This document shows positions 52,846-64,000 of a stretch of 64,000 bases of DNA, one piece after another. The number at the start of each line of letters is the position of its first letter. Positions within the stretch are counted from its first letter, which is position 1. Under the pieces are notes generated by a model that worked only from the letters and a program-made list of their open reading frames with translations, was not told the DNA's origin and searched no databases. The stretch comes from Sapria himalayana (lineage: Eukaryota; Streptophyta; Magnoliopsida; Malpighiales; Rafflesiaceae), in assembly GCA_029783825.1 (NCBI GenBank), contig JAREIK010014559.1:30901-94900 (forward strand), in the 5' to 3' direction. The translations under genes were made by a program, and so were the position numbers.

Positions 52846-53386
52846 AGATACTCAAGGGTCCTGTTGCACTCATTGCATGATAAATAGAGAATAGACAAGA
52901 TTGTGCATGTGAGTATCATGATCCGTCTCTACAAGTACATGGTGCAGACAAAGTCCAAAATACAAATAAGACTATAAACATAAACTACAAGTTTGAATCT
53001 TTCGCTCCCGTGTGGCTGGTCTGGATTCCTTTGCTTACTGGCCCTGCTTGGTAATGCTGCGGATTATGCCGGTTCTCCAATTAATCATGGATTACCTGCT
53101 ACTCCTGTTGGGCAACTGTTGGGTTTCCCTCTATGCTGCCTGATATGGCTAGTGTGACCCACTCCTAGTTACTCCTGGGCTTACTTCAGACCACTTTGCT
53201 CGGTCTCGTCGGTTTTCTAAATGTTATCTTCTTGGATTGCTAGTTGGGCCCTCTACAAGTTGGTGGCACATACTTATAGCTACTTATAGGACTTGCTGGA
53301 CCCTCTAAATGCTACACCAAAATGGACAAGAATATGTGCACGAGTGTACTGTGATCCGTCACTATGTGTGTGTGGTGCAGCAGTAT
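52846..53386. other. Non-satellite island, right part, with paired direct repeat
   Basis: Balanced-composition sequence of unknown origin (about 53000-53320 has the highest G+C outside the hAT leaders). Two imperfect direct repeats of about 55 bp bracket it: 52896-52946 (tagacaagattgtgcatg ... atgatccgtc ... catggtgcag) and 53326-53380 (tggacaagaatatgtgcac ... gtgatccgtc ... gtggtgcag). No coding frame of useful length was found. Confidence 0.45.
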
Positions 53387-56300
53387 CAGGGTTTAGGAGT
53401 TTAGTAATTTAAGTATTTAAGTATTTTGTGGTTTATTGGTTTTATTTAAATAATTAAATAACAAAAAAAATTATTTTTATGATTTTTTCTCATTTTCAAG
53501 GTTATAACCATTGAAAATATAATAATTTTTAATTTTTTTTTCAAATGTTAATACAATATTTAATTATAATAATCATATAAATTAAATATCATGTAAATTC
53601 AATATAAATAATTTTATTGATCGATATTATAATACTGATCATAAAAAAGATTAATAAACTATTATTAATAAGATAGATATTAATTAAAATATATTACTAA
53701 ATAATAAATTTTTATTTTTAAAATTTTGATTCTTTTTATAAGCTTATAAATTTTTTTGATGAAGATAAATTATTAAAATTATATTTGACTCATTCATAAT
53801 TTTATTTTGGAATTAATATTTCTATAAAAATAAACTAATAAATAATTAAAATGAATATTGAAATTATAATGGATACAAATAAAAATGAGATTTATGATTA
53901 ATTATTTAGGGTATGCCGGTTTAAAGGTTTAAGTATTTAGGAGTTTATGAGTTTAGTGATTTAAGTGTTTAGGGCATTTAGTAGTTTATATGTTTTATTT
54001 AAATAATGAAATAACAAAAAAAAATTATTTTTCAAATTTTTTATCAATTTTGAAGGATATAACCTTTATAAATATAATAATATTTAAATTTTTTTCAAAT
54101 GTGAATACAATATTTAGTTATAATAAACTTAATAATTATATATCATGTAAATTAAAAATAAGCAATTTTATTGATAGATATTAATAAACAAAATATAAAT
54201 ATAAATATAATAATGATCAAAAAATAAATTAATAAACTATTATTTATTGATAGATATTTATATATTATTTATAAATACTTAAACCTTTAAAAATGGTTTA
54301 AATGTTTAAGTATTTAAGGAATTTTGGGTTTTGGGCTTTAGGAGTTTAATGATTTAAGCGTTTAGGCATTTAGTAGTTTATAGGTTTTATATAAACAATA
54401 AAATAACAAAAAAATTATTTTTGTGATTTTATCTCATTTTCAAAGATGATAAGCTTTAAAAATATAATAATTTTTAAATTATTTTTAAATTTAAATATAA
54501 TATTTAATTATAATAATCTTAATAATTATATATCATGTAAATTCAATATAAACAATTTTATTGATAAATATTCTAATAATGATCAAAAAATTAATTAATA
54601 ATCTATTATTAATAAGATAGATATCAATTAAAATATAATTACAAAACCTAAAATGATTCAAAAGCAATGAAAAATATATTCTATAGGTTTTGTCATTTAG
54701 GAGTTAGCGATTTATGTTTTTAGGCATTTAGTGGTGTATAGGTTTTATTTAAACAATGAAATAACAAAAAAATTTATTTTTGATATTTTTTCACATTTTC
54801 AAAGGTTATAACCATTGAAAATATAATAATTTTAAATTTTTTAAAAAATGTGAATACAATATTTAGTAATAATAATCATTATAATTATATATAATATAAA
54901 CTAAATATAAATAATTTTATTGATAGATATGATATCAATTATCAAAAAATAAATTAATGTGCTATTATTAATATGATACATATAAATTAAAATATAATTA
55001 AAAACCGAAAATGATTAAAAAACAAAGTAAATTTTATTACTAAATAATAATTTTTTTTAGTTTTTGCTTCTTTTTATAAGCTTATATATTTTTTTGATGA
55101 AAAATAAATTATTTAAATTAAATTTGTATCACTCATAATTTATTCTGTAATTAATATTTCAATATATTATTTAAATTATATTTAAGATTTATGAGTTTAA
55201 AGGTTTAAGTATTTAGGGTCTTCGGGGTTTAGGAGTTTAGAGATTTATGTGTTTATGTATTTAATGGTTTATAAGTTTTATTTAAACAATGATATAACAA
55301 AAAATTTATTTTTGTTTTTTTAATCATTTTTGAAGGTTATAACCTTTGAAAATATAACAATTTTTAAATTTTTATTATATGTGAATTCTATATTTAGTTA
55401 TGATAATCATAATAATTAGATTATCATGTAAATTCAATATAAACAATTATATTGAAATATATTATATTTATGATCAATAAATAAATTAATAATCTATTAT
55501 TAATAAGATAGATATTATTTTAAATATATTTGCAAAATATAAATTTATTCAAAATCAAAGTAAAATATATTACAAAATAATACTTTCTTTGATGTTTTGC
55601 TTCTTTTTATAAGTTTATATTTTTGTTATTAAAAGTAAATTATTTAAATTATAGTTGTCTTCCTCATAATTTATTTTTAATTTATAATTCTATAAAAATA
55701 AACTAATAAATAATTAAAATGAATATTTAAAATTATAATGAATACAATTAAAAAAGAGATTAATTATTTATTATTCAGGATATACTAGTTTAATGGTTTA
55801 AGTATTTAGGTATTTTGTAGTTTAGTGATTTAAGTGTTTAGGCCTTTAGTGATTTATAGTTTGTATTTAAAAAATGAAAAAATAAAAAATTTAATTTTTT
55901 AATTTTTTTAAATTTTGAAGGTTATAACCTTTGAAATTATAATAATTTTTAATTTTTTTTAAATGTGAATATAATATTCAGTAAAAATAATCTTAATAAT
56001 TATATATAATGTAAACTCAATATAAATAATTTTATTAATAAATATTATAATAATGATCAAAATATAAATTAATAAACTAGTTTTAATAAGAATGATATAA
56101 ATTAAAATATAATTGTAGAATCTAAATTGATTCAAAATCAAAATAAGATATATTACTAAATAATAATTTTTTATTTTAAAAATTCTGCCTCATTTTATAA
56201 GCACATATATTTTTTTGATGAAAAATAAATTATTTATATTAGAAATGTCTCACTAATAATTTATTTTGTATTTAATATTTCTATAAAAATAAACTGATAA

Positions 56301-59300
56301 ATAATTAAAATAAAAATTTAAAATTATTCTTAATAAAAATTAAATTTAGATTTATGATTTTTTATTAATGTACACATGTTTAATGGTTTATGTATTTAGA
56401 GGTTTTGTCATTTAGGAGTTTAGCAATTTATGTTTTTAGGCATTTAGTGGTTTATAGGTTTTATTTAAACAATAAAATAACAAAAAAAATTTGTAATTTT
56501 TTCTCATTTTCATACGTTATAACCATTGAAAATATAATAATATTTAAAATTTTTTGAAATGTGAATACAATACTTAGTTATTTTAATATTAATAATTAAA
56601 AATCATATAAATTCAAAATAAATATTTTTAATGATAGATAATATAATAATGATCAAAAATTAAATTAATAAACTATTAATAATAAGAAAGATATTAATTA
56701 AAAATAATTACAATACCAAAATCTATTCAAGATTAAACTATAATATATTACTGTATAATAATTTTTAATTTTTAAATTTTTACTTCTTTTATAAGTGTAT
56801 ATTTTTTTTTGATTAAAAATAAATTATATAAATTATTTTGTCGCACTAATAATTTATTTTAAATTTATAATTCTATTAAATAAACTAATAAATAATTAAA
56901 ATCAATATTTAAAACTATAATTGAATACAGATAAATAATGATTTATTATTTATTATTCAGGATATACTAGTTTAATGGTTTAAGTATTTAGGGGTTTTGG
57001 GGTTTAATGATTTAAGTATTTAAGCCTTTAGTGATTTATAGTTTTTATTTAAAGAATGAAAAAATAAAAAATGTAATTTTTAGATTTTTTTATATGTTTG
57101 AAGGTTATAACCTTTGAAAATATAATAATTTTTAATTTTTTTAAAATGTGAATATAATATTTAGTTATAATAATCTTAATAATTATATATATTGTAAACT
57201 CAATATAAATAATTTTATTAATACATATTATAATAATGATCAATAAAAAATTAATAAACTATTATTAATAAGAATGATATAAATTAAAATAAAATATAAT
57301 TACAAAATCTAAAATGATTCAAAATCAAAATAAAATATATTAGTAAATAATAAATTTTAGTTTTTAAAATTGTACCTCTTTTTATATGGATATATATTTT
57401 TTTTGATGAAAAATAAATTATTTATATTAGATATGTCTCACTAATTATTTATTTTGTATTTAATATATCTATAAAAATAAACTGATAAATAATTAAAATA
57501 AAAATTTAAAATTATACTTAATAAAAATTAAATTGAGATTTATGATTTTTTATAAATGTACACCTGTTTAATGGTTTAAGTATTTAGAGGTTTTGTCGTT
57601 TAGGAGTTTAACAATTTATGTTTTTAGGCATTTAGTGGTTTATAGGTTTTATTTAAACAATAAAATAACAAAAAAAATTGTAATTTTTTCTTATTTTCAT
57701 AGGTTATAACATTTGAAAATATAATAATATTAAAAATTTTTTGAAATGTGAATACAATATTTAGTTATTTTAATATTAATAATTATAAATCATATAAATT
57801 CAATATAAACAATTTTCATGATAGATAATATAATAATGATCAAAAATTAAATTAATAAACTATTAATAATAAGAAATATATTAATTAAAAATAATTACAA
57901 TACCAAAATCGATTCAAGATTAAACTATAATATATTACTGTATAATAATTTTTAATTTTAAAATTTTTACTTCTTTTATAAGCGTATATATTTTTTAATT
58001 AAAAATAATTTATATAAATTATTTTGTCGCACTCATAATTTATTTTGTAATAAATATTTCATAAAAATAAACTAAAAAATAATTAAAATCAATATTTAAA
58101 ATTATAATAAATAAAATAAAAATTCGATTTATTAATTATTAAGTAGTATATAGCGGTTTAATGGTTTATGTATTTAGGAGTTTACTAATTTACCTATATA
58201 TGAATTTAGTGGTTTATATGTTTTATTTAAAAAATAAAATAACAAAAAATTTATTTTTGTTATTTTTTGATATTTTCAAAGGTTATAACCTTTGAAAATA
58301 CAATAAATTTTAAATTTTTTTCTAAAGTGAATACAATCTTTAGTTATGATAATCATTATATTTATATATCATATAAATTCAATATGAACAATTTAATTGA
58401 TAAATATTCTAATAATGATCAAAAAATAAATTACTAATCTATTATTAATAAGATAGATATAAATTAAAATATAATTACAAAATCTAAAATGATTCAGAAG
58501 CAAAGCAAAATATATTACTATATAATAATTTTTTGTTTTGAATTTTTATTCTTTTAAAAAGTTTATGTAATTTTTTTGATGAAAAATAATTTAAATAAAT
58601 TATATTTGTCTAACTCATAATTTATTCTGTAATTAATATATTTATAAAAATAAACAAATAAATAATTAGAATGAATATTTAAAATTATATTGAAAAAAAT
58701 GAGATTTATTATTTATTATTTAGGGATACCGGTTTAATTTAAATTAGATATTTCTCACAAATAATTTATTTTGTAATTAATATTTCTATAAAAATAGACT
58801 GATAAATATTTAAAATAAAAATTTAAAATTATACAGAATAAAATTTAAAATGAGATTTATGATTTATTATTACTGTATACAACTTTAATGGATTAAGTAT
58901 TAATAGGTTTTTTCATTTAGGATTTTAGCGATTTATGTTTTTAAGCTTTTAGTGGTTTATACATTTTATTTAATATCAAAAAAATTTCTATAATTTTTTC
59001 TGATTTTCATAGGTTATAACCTTTGAAAATATAATAATATTTAAAATTTTTTGAAATGTGAATACAATACTTAGTTATAATAATATTAATAATTATATAT
59101 CATATAAATTCAAAATAAACAATTTTATTGATATATATTATAATAATGATCAAAATTAAATTTATAAACTTTTCATATTAAGATAGATATTAATTAAAAA
59201 ATAATTACAAAACCCAAATTGATTCAAAATTATAGTAAAATATATTTCTGGATAATAATTTTTAATTTTTAAATTTTTACTTCTTTTATAAGCATATATA

Positions 59301-60410
59301 TTCTTTAAATTATATCTGTCGCACTCATAATTTATTTTGTAATACATATTTTTATAAAAATAAACTAATAAATAATTAAAATGAATATTTAAAATTATAA
59401 TAAATAAAATTAAAAATTAGATTTATTAATTATTAAGTAGTATATAGCAGTTTAATGGTTTATGTATTTTGGCATTACGGGGTTTAGGAGTTTACTGATT
59501 TAACAGTGCATGCATTTATTGGTTTATACGTCTTATTTAAAAAAATATCAAAAAATTTATTATTTTTATTTTTTGATATTTTCAAAGGTTATAACCTTTG
59601 AAATTATAATAATTTTTAAATTTTTTTCAAAAGTGAATACAATATTTAGTTATAATAATCATTATATTTATATATCATATAAATTCAATATAAATATTTT
59701 TATTGATAAATATTCTAATAATGATCAAAGTATAAATTAATAATCTATTATTTATAAGATAGATATAGATTTAAATTTAATTATAAAACCTAAAATGATT
59801 CAGAAACAAAGCAAAATATATTACTATATAATAATTTTTTCTTTTGAATTTTTTTTCTTTTAAAAAGTTTATCTATATTTTTTTGTTAAAAAATAATAAT
59901 ATAAATTATATTTGTCTAACCCAATTTATTCTGTAATTAATAATTATATAAAAATAAATGAATAAATAATTAAAATGAATATTTTAAATTATAATGAAAA
60001 AAATAATATTCAGATTTATTATTTATTATTTAGGGTATAAAGTTTTAAAATGATAATCTATTTAGGGTTTCCGAGATTTAGGAGTTATTGATTTATGTAT
60101 TTAGGCATTTCGTGGTTTATAGGATTTATTTAAAAAATGAAATAACAAAAAAATTAACTTTGTTATTTTTTTTACATTTTCAAAGGTTATAACATTTGAA
60201 AATATAATAATTTTAAAATTTTTTTAAAATGTGAATAAGATATTTAGTAATAATAATCCTTATAATTATATATAATATAAAGTAATTATAAATAATTTTA
60301 TTGATAGATATGATATCAAATATCAAAAAATAAATTAATAAATTATTATTAATATTATAGATATAAATCAAAATATAATTACAAAACCTAAAATGATTCA
60401 AAACAAAGTA
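53387..60410 (+). repeat. Satellite array segment 10, forward
   Basis: Cores begin at 53502, about 54057, 54447, 54796, 55337, 55922, 56517, 57105, 57704, 58283, 59014, 59589 and 60187. Monomers are broken near 54185-54300 (short repeats of aaatat) and near 54680 (cores only 349 bp apart). Subtypes from 54796 are U, V, W, X, W, X, Y, hybrid (about 58730), X, Y, U. The W-X pair is a recent tandem duplication. An unoccupied version of the hAT target lies near 59510. No gene was seen. Confidence 0.92.
55880..58240 (+). repeat. Recent tandem duplication of a W-X monomer pair
   Basis: Two copies about 1187 bp apart. The unusual string caagattaaactataatata occurs at about 56729 and again at about 57916, with flanks nearly identical (ccaaaatctattcaag versus ccaaaatcgattcaag). 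Neighbouring monomers of different subtype are much less alike, so the two-monomer unit was duplicated after subtype divergence. Confidence 0.8.
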
Positions 60411-60567
60411 AGCGACTAGCGAACCACATTATTTTCACTGTTTATTTCTCGTTTATTGATTCTATCATGAATGGTTGCTAAATTGGGATATATATATTGC
60501 TTGTTTTCTGTATTTCTAGGTTTCTTTATCTCAATCTCACTACAGTGGAAGCACAATTGCCCAACAA
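60411..60567. other. Orphan 157-bp non-satellite insert
   Basis: Unique sequence from gcgactagcg to about ccaacaattataa, placed between a U-type monomer and a C-type octamer block. It contains a branch-and-acceptor-like stretch (cttgttttctgtatttctag) followed by tttctttatctc, reminiscent of an intron end, but there is no open frame or terminal repeat. Edges are estimated to within a few bases. Confidence 0.5.
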
Positions 60568-63500
60568 TTATAAATGGTATACCAGTTTAATGGATCGATT
60601 ATTTAGTGGTTTTGTCATTTAGGAGATTAGCAATTTATGTTTTTAGGCATTTAGTGGTATATAGGTTTTATTTATATAATAAAAATAAAAAATTTTTTAA
60701 AATTTTTTTTTGATTTTGAAAGGTTATAACCTTTAAAAATAAAATAATTTTTAAAATCTTTTGAAATTTGAATACCATGTATAATTATATTAATCTTATT
60801 AATTATATATCATATAAATTCAATACAAATAATTTTAATGATAGATATTATAATAATGATCAAAAATTAAATTACTAAACTATTATTAATAATATAAATA
60901 TTAATTAAAACATATTTACATAACATAAAATGATTCAAAATCAAATAAAAATATATTACTAAATAATAATATTTAATTTTGAAAATTTTTCATCTTTTAA
61001 TAAGCTTATATTTTTTTATGATTAAAAATAAATTATTTAAATAATATCTGTCTCACTCGAAATTTATTTTGTAATTAATTTTTCTAAAAATTAAAATATA
61101 AATAATTAAAATGAATATTTAAAATTATAATAAATAAATATAAAAATGAGATTTATTATTATTAAGTAGTATACAGCTATTATAAGGTTTATGTATTTAG
61201 GGGTTTTGGGTTTTATGAGCTACTGATTTAAGTAAGTAAACATTTAGTGGTCTATAGGTTTTATTTAAAAAAGAAATAACAATAAATGTATTTTTTGTAT
61301 TCTTTCTCATTTTTTAAGTTTAAAACCTTTGAAAATATAATAATTTTTAAATTTTTTTAAAAAGTGAATACAATATTTATTTATAATAATCATAATAATT
61401 ATATATCATATAAATTCAATATAAACAATTTTATTCATATATATTCTAATAATTATCAAAAAATAAATTAAAAATCTATTATGAATAAGATTGATATTAC
61501 TTAAAATATAATATCAAAACCTAAAATGATTCAAAAGCAAAGCAAAATATATTACTTAATAATAATTATTTGTTTTTCAAATTTTTATTCTTTTTATAAG
61601 CTTATCTATTTTTTGATGAAAAATAATTTTTATAAATTATATTTTTAACTCCTAATTTATTTTTTAATTATAATGAAAACAAATAAAAATGAGATTTATT
61701 AATTATTATTTAGGGTATCCCGGTTTAAATGATTTTCTATATAGGGGTACCATGATTTTGTAGTTTAGTGATTTAAGCGTTTAGGCATTTAGTGATTTAT
61801 AGGTTTTATTTAAACAATGAAATAACAAAAAAAAATATTTTTTTTTATTTTTTCACATGTTCAAAGGTTATAACCTTTGAAAATATAAAAATTTTAAAAC
61901 TTTTTTCAAAAGTGAATACAATATTTAGTTATAAAAATTTTTAAATTTATATATCATATAAATTCAATATAAACATTTTTATTGAAAAATATTCTAATAA
62001 TGATGAAAAAATAAATTAATAATCTATTATTAATAAGTTAGATATCAATTAAAATATCATTACAAATCCTAAAATGATTCAGAAACAAAGCAAAATATAT
62101 TACTATATAATTTTTTTTTTGTTTTTAATTTTTTTCTTCTTTTATTAAATTTATCTATATTTTTTGTCGAAAAATAATTTATATAAATTATATTTGTATA
62201 CCTTATAACTTATTTTATAATTAATATTTATATAAAAATAAACAAATAAATAATTTAAATGAATATGTAATATTATAATGAAAAAAATAAAAATGAGATT
62301 TATTATTTATTATTTATTATTTATTATTTATTATTTAAATTATACATGTTTAAAAAGTTATCTATTTAAGGTTTTCGAGATTTAGAAGTTATTGATTTAA
62401 GTATTTAGGCATTTAATGGTTTATAGGTTTTATTCAAACAATGAGATAACAAAAAATTTTTTTTGATATTTTTTACAATTTTCAAATGTTATAACATTTA
62501 AAAATGTAATAATTTTAGAATTTTATAAAAATGTGAATACTATATTTATTAATAATAAATATTATAACTATATATAATATAAACTAAATATAAACAATTT
62601 TATTGATAGATATTATATCAATTATCAAAAAATAAATTAATAAGCTATTATTAATATGGTAGATATAAATTAAAATATAATTAAAAAAACCTAAAATGAT
62701 TCAAATCAAAGTAAAATTTATTACTAAATAATAATTTTTTTTAGTTTTTGCAACATTTATAAGCTTATATGTTTTTTTGATGAAAAAAATATTATTTAAA
62801 TTATATTTGTATCACTCATAATTTATTATGTAATTAATATTTCTATAAATTATTTAAATTATATTTATTGGTTTACGAGTTTAATGGTTTAAGTATTTAG
62901 GGGCTTCGGGGTTTAAAAGTTTATATATTTATGTATTTAGTCATTTAATGGTTTATAAGTTTTATTTAAACAATGATATAACAAAAAATTTATTTTTGTT
63001 ATTTTTTCTCATTTTTGAAGGTTATAATCTTTGAAAATATAACAATTTTTAATTTTTTTTTATATGTGAATACTATATTTTGTTATGATAATCTTAATAA
63101 TTAGATTATCATGTAAATTCAATATAAACAATTATATTGAAATATATTATATTAATGATCAAAAAATAAATTAATAATCTATTATTAATATGATAGATAT
63201 TATTTTAAATATATTTGCAAAACGTAAATTTATTCAAAATCAAAGTAAAATATATTACAAAATAATACTTTCTTTGATGTTTTGCTTCTTTTTATAAGTT
63301 TGTATTTTTTATTATTAAAAGTAAATTATTTAAATTATATTTGTATTCCTCATAATTTATTTTTAATTTATAATTCTATAAAAATAAACTAATAAATAAT
63401 TAAAATGAATATTTAAAAATATAATGAATACAAATAAAATAGGGATTAATTATTTATTATTCAGGATATACTAGTTTAATGATTTAAGTATTTAGGTATT

Positions 63501-64000
63501 TTGGGGTTTAGTGATTTAAGTGTTTAGGTCTTTAGTGATTTATAGTTTTTATTTAAAGAATGAAAAAATAAATATTTAATTTTTTGATTTTTTTTGATTT
63601 TTTTTAATTTTTGAAGGTTATAACCTTTAAAATTATAATAATTTTTAATTTTTTTAAATGTGAATATAATGTTCAGTAAAAATAATCTTAATAATTATAT
63701 ATAATGTAAACTCAATATAAATAATTTTATTAATAGATATTATAATAATGATCAATAAAAAATTAATAAACTATTATTGATAAGAATGATATAAATTAGA
63801 ATATAATTGCAAAATTTTAAATGATTCAAAATAAAAATATAATATATTACTAAATAATAAATTTTTGTTTTTAAAATTTTGCCTCTTTTTATAAGGATAT
63901 ATATATTTTTTGATGAAAAATAAATTATTTAAATTAGATCTGTCTCACTAATAATTTATTTTGTAATTAATATTTCTATAAAAATAAACTGATAAATAAT
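60568..64000 (+). repeat. Satellite array segment 11, forward; C-S-T-U-V-W run
   Basis: Cores begin at 60724 (C), about 61319 (S), 61868 (T), 62489 (U), 63022 (V) and 63618 (W); the array continues past the window edge. An expanded TTTATTA run lies at about 62303-62337, at the same place in the monomer as the one at 3748-3812. No gene was seen. Confidence 0.92.

Noticed and set aside
1..64000. CRISPR array, bacterial operons, tRNA or rRNA genes, rolling-circle (Helitron) or LTR retrotransposon structures.
   Set aside because: No short direct repeats with unique spacers, ribosome-binding patterns, tRNA cloverleaf, rRNA core motifs, paired LTRs or reverse-transcriptase motifs were seen. The repeat units are far longer and fully tandem.

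Overview
The window looks like plant (angiosperm) nuclear heterochromatin. It is very AT-rich and contains no intact gene. About 48 kb is one satellite family with monomers near 590-600 bp, and the rest is mobile-element debris embedded in it. The plant assignment rests on the hAT transposase family (BED finger plus RNase H fold plus C-terminal dimerisation block), its spliceosomal introns and its TAGGG-type termini. The species cannot be named from the sequence.

Layout: a deleted hAT end at 1-781, then forward satellite to 7529. hAT copy 1 spans 7530-11173. Forward satellite follows to 22932, broken by a 3' hAT fragment (12098-12864) and a reversed 5' hAT fragment (16707-18064). From 22933 to about 40140 the satellite is in the opposite orientation; this block carries hAT copy 2 (29278-32975, minus) and a piece of an unidentified retroposon-like repeat (34129-34636). 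Forward satellite resumes at about 40141, with hAT copy 3 (44260-47976), a 2 kb non-satellite island (51347-53386) holding the longer copy of the same retroposon-like repeat with a poly-A tail, and a small orphan insert (60411-60567).

Each satellite monomer has two conserved parts. One is a T/G-rich block in which TTTA recurs exactly every 8 bp for about 11-12 units. The other, about 60 bp downstream, is a palindrome centred on TTATAA, up to 32 bp long. I located about 82 palindrome cores. Monomers fall into diagnosable subtypes that recur in a fixed order (called A B C S T U V W X Y here), so the array has a higher-order repeat of several kb. Some palindromes have changed in both arms symmetrically.

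The three long hAT copies sit at the same base of the same monomer subtype (Y), flanked by versions of the 8-bp duplication gcatttag. They share the same disabling stop codons and have near-identical flanking satellite. The simplest reading is one insertion of an already dead element, amplified with the satellite. The most interesting material is the satellite architecture (octamer register, co-varying palindrome, inverted block with one breakpoint on a palindrome) and the repeated retroposon-like sequence.
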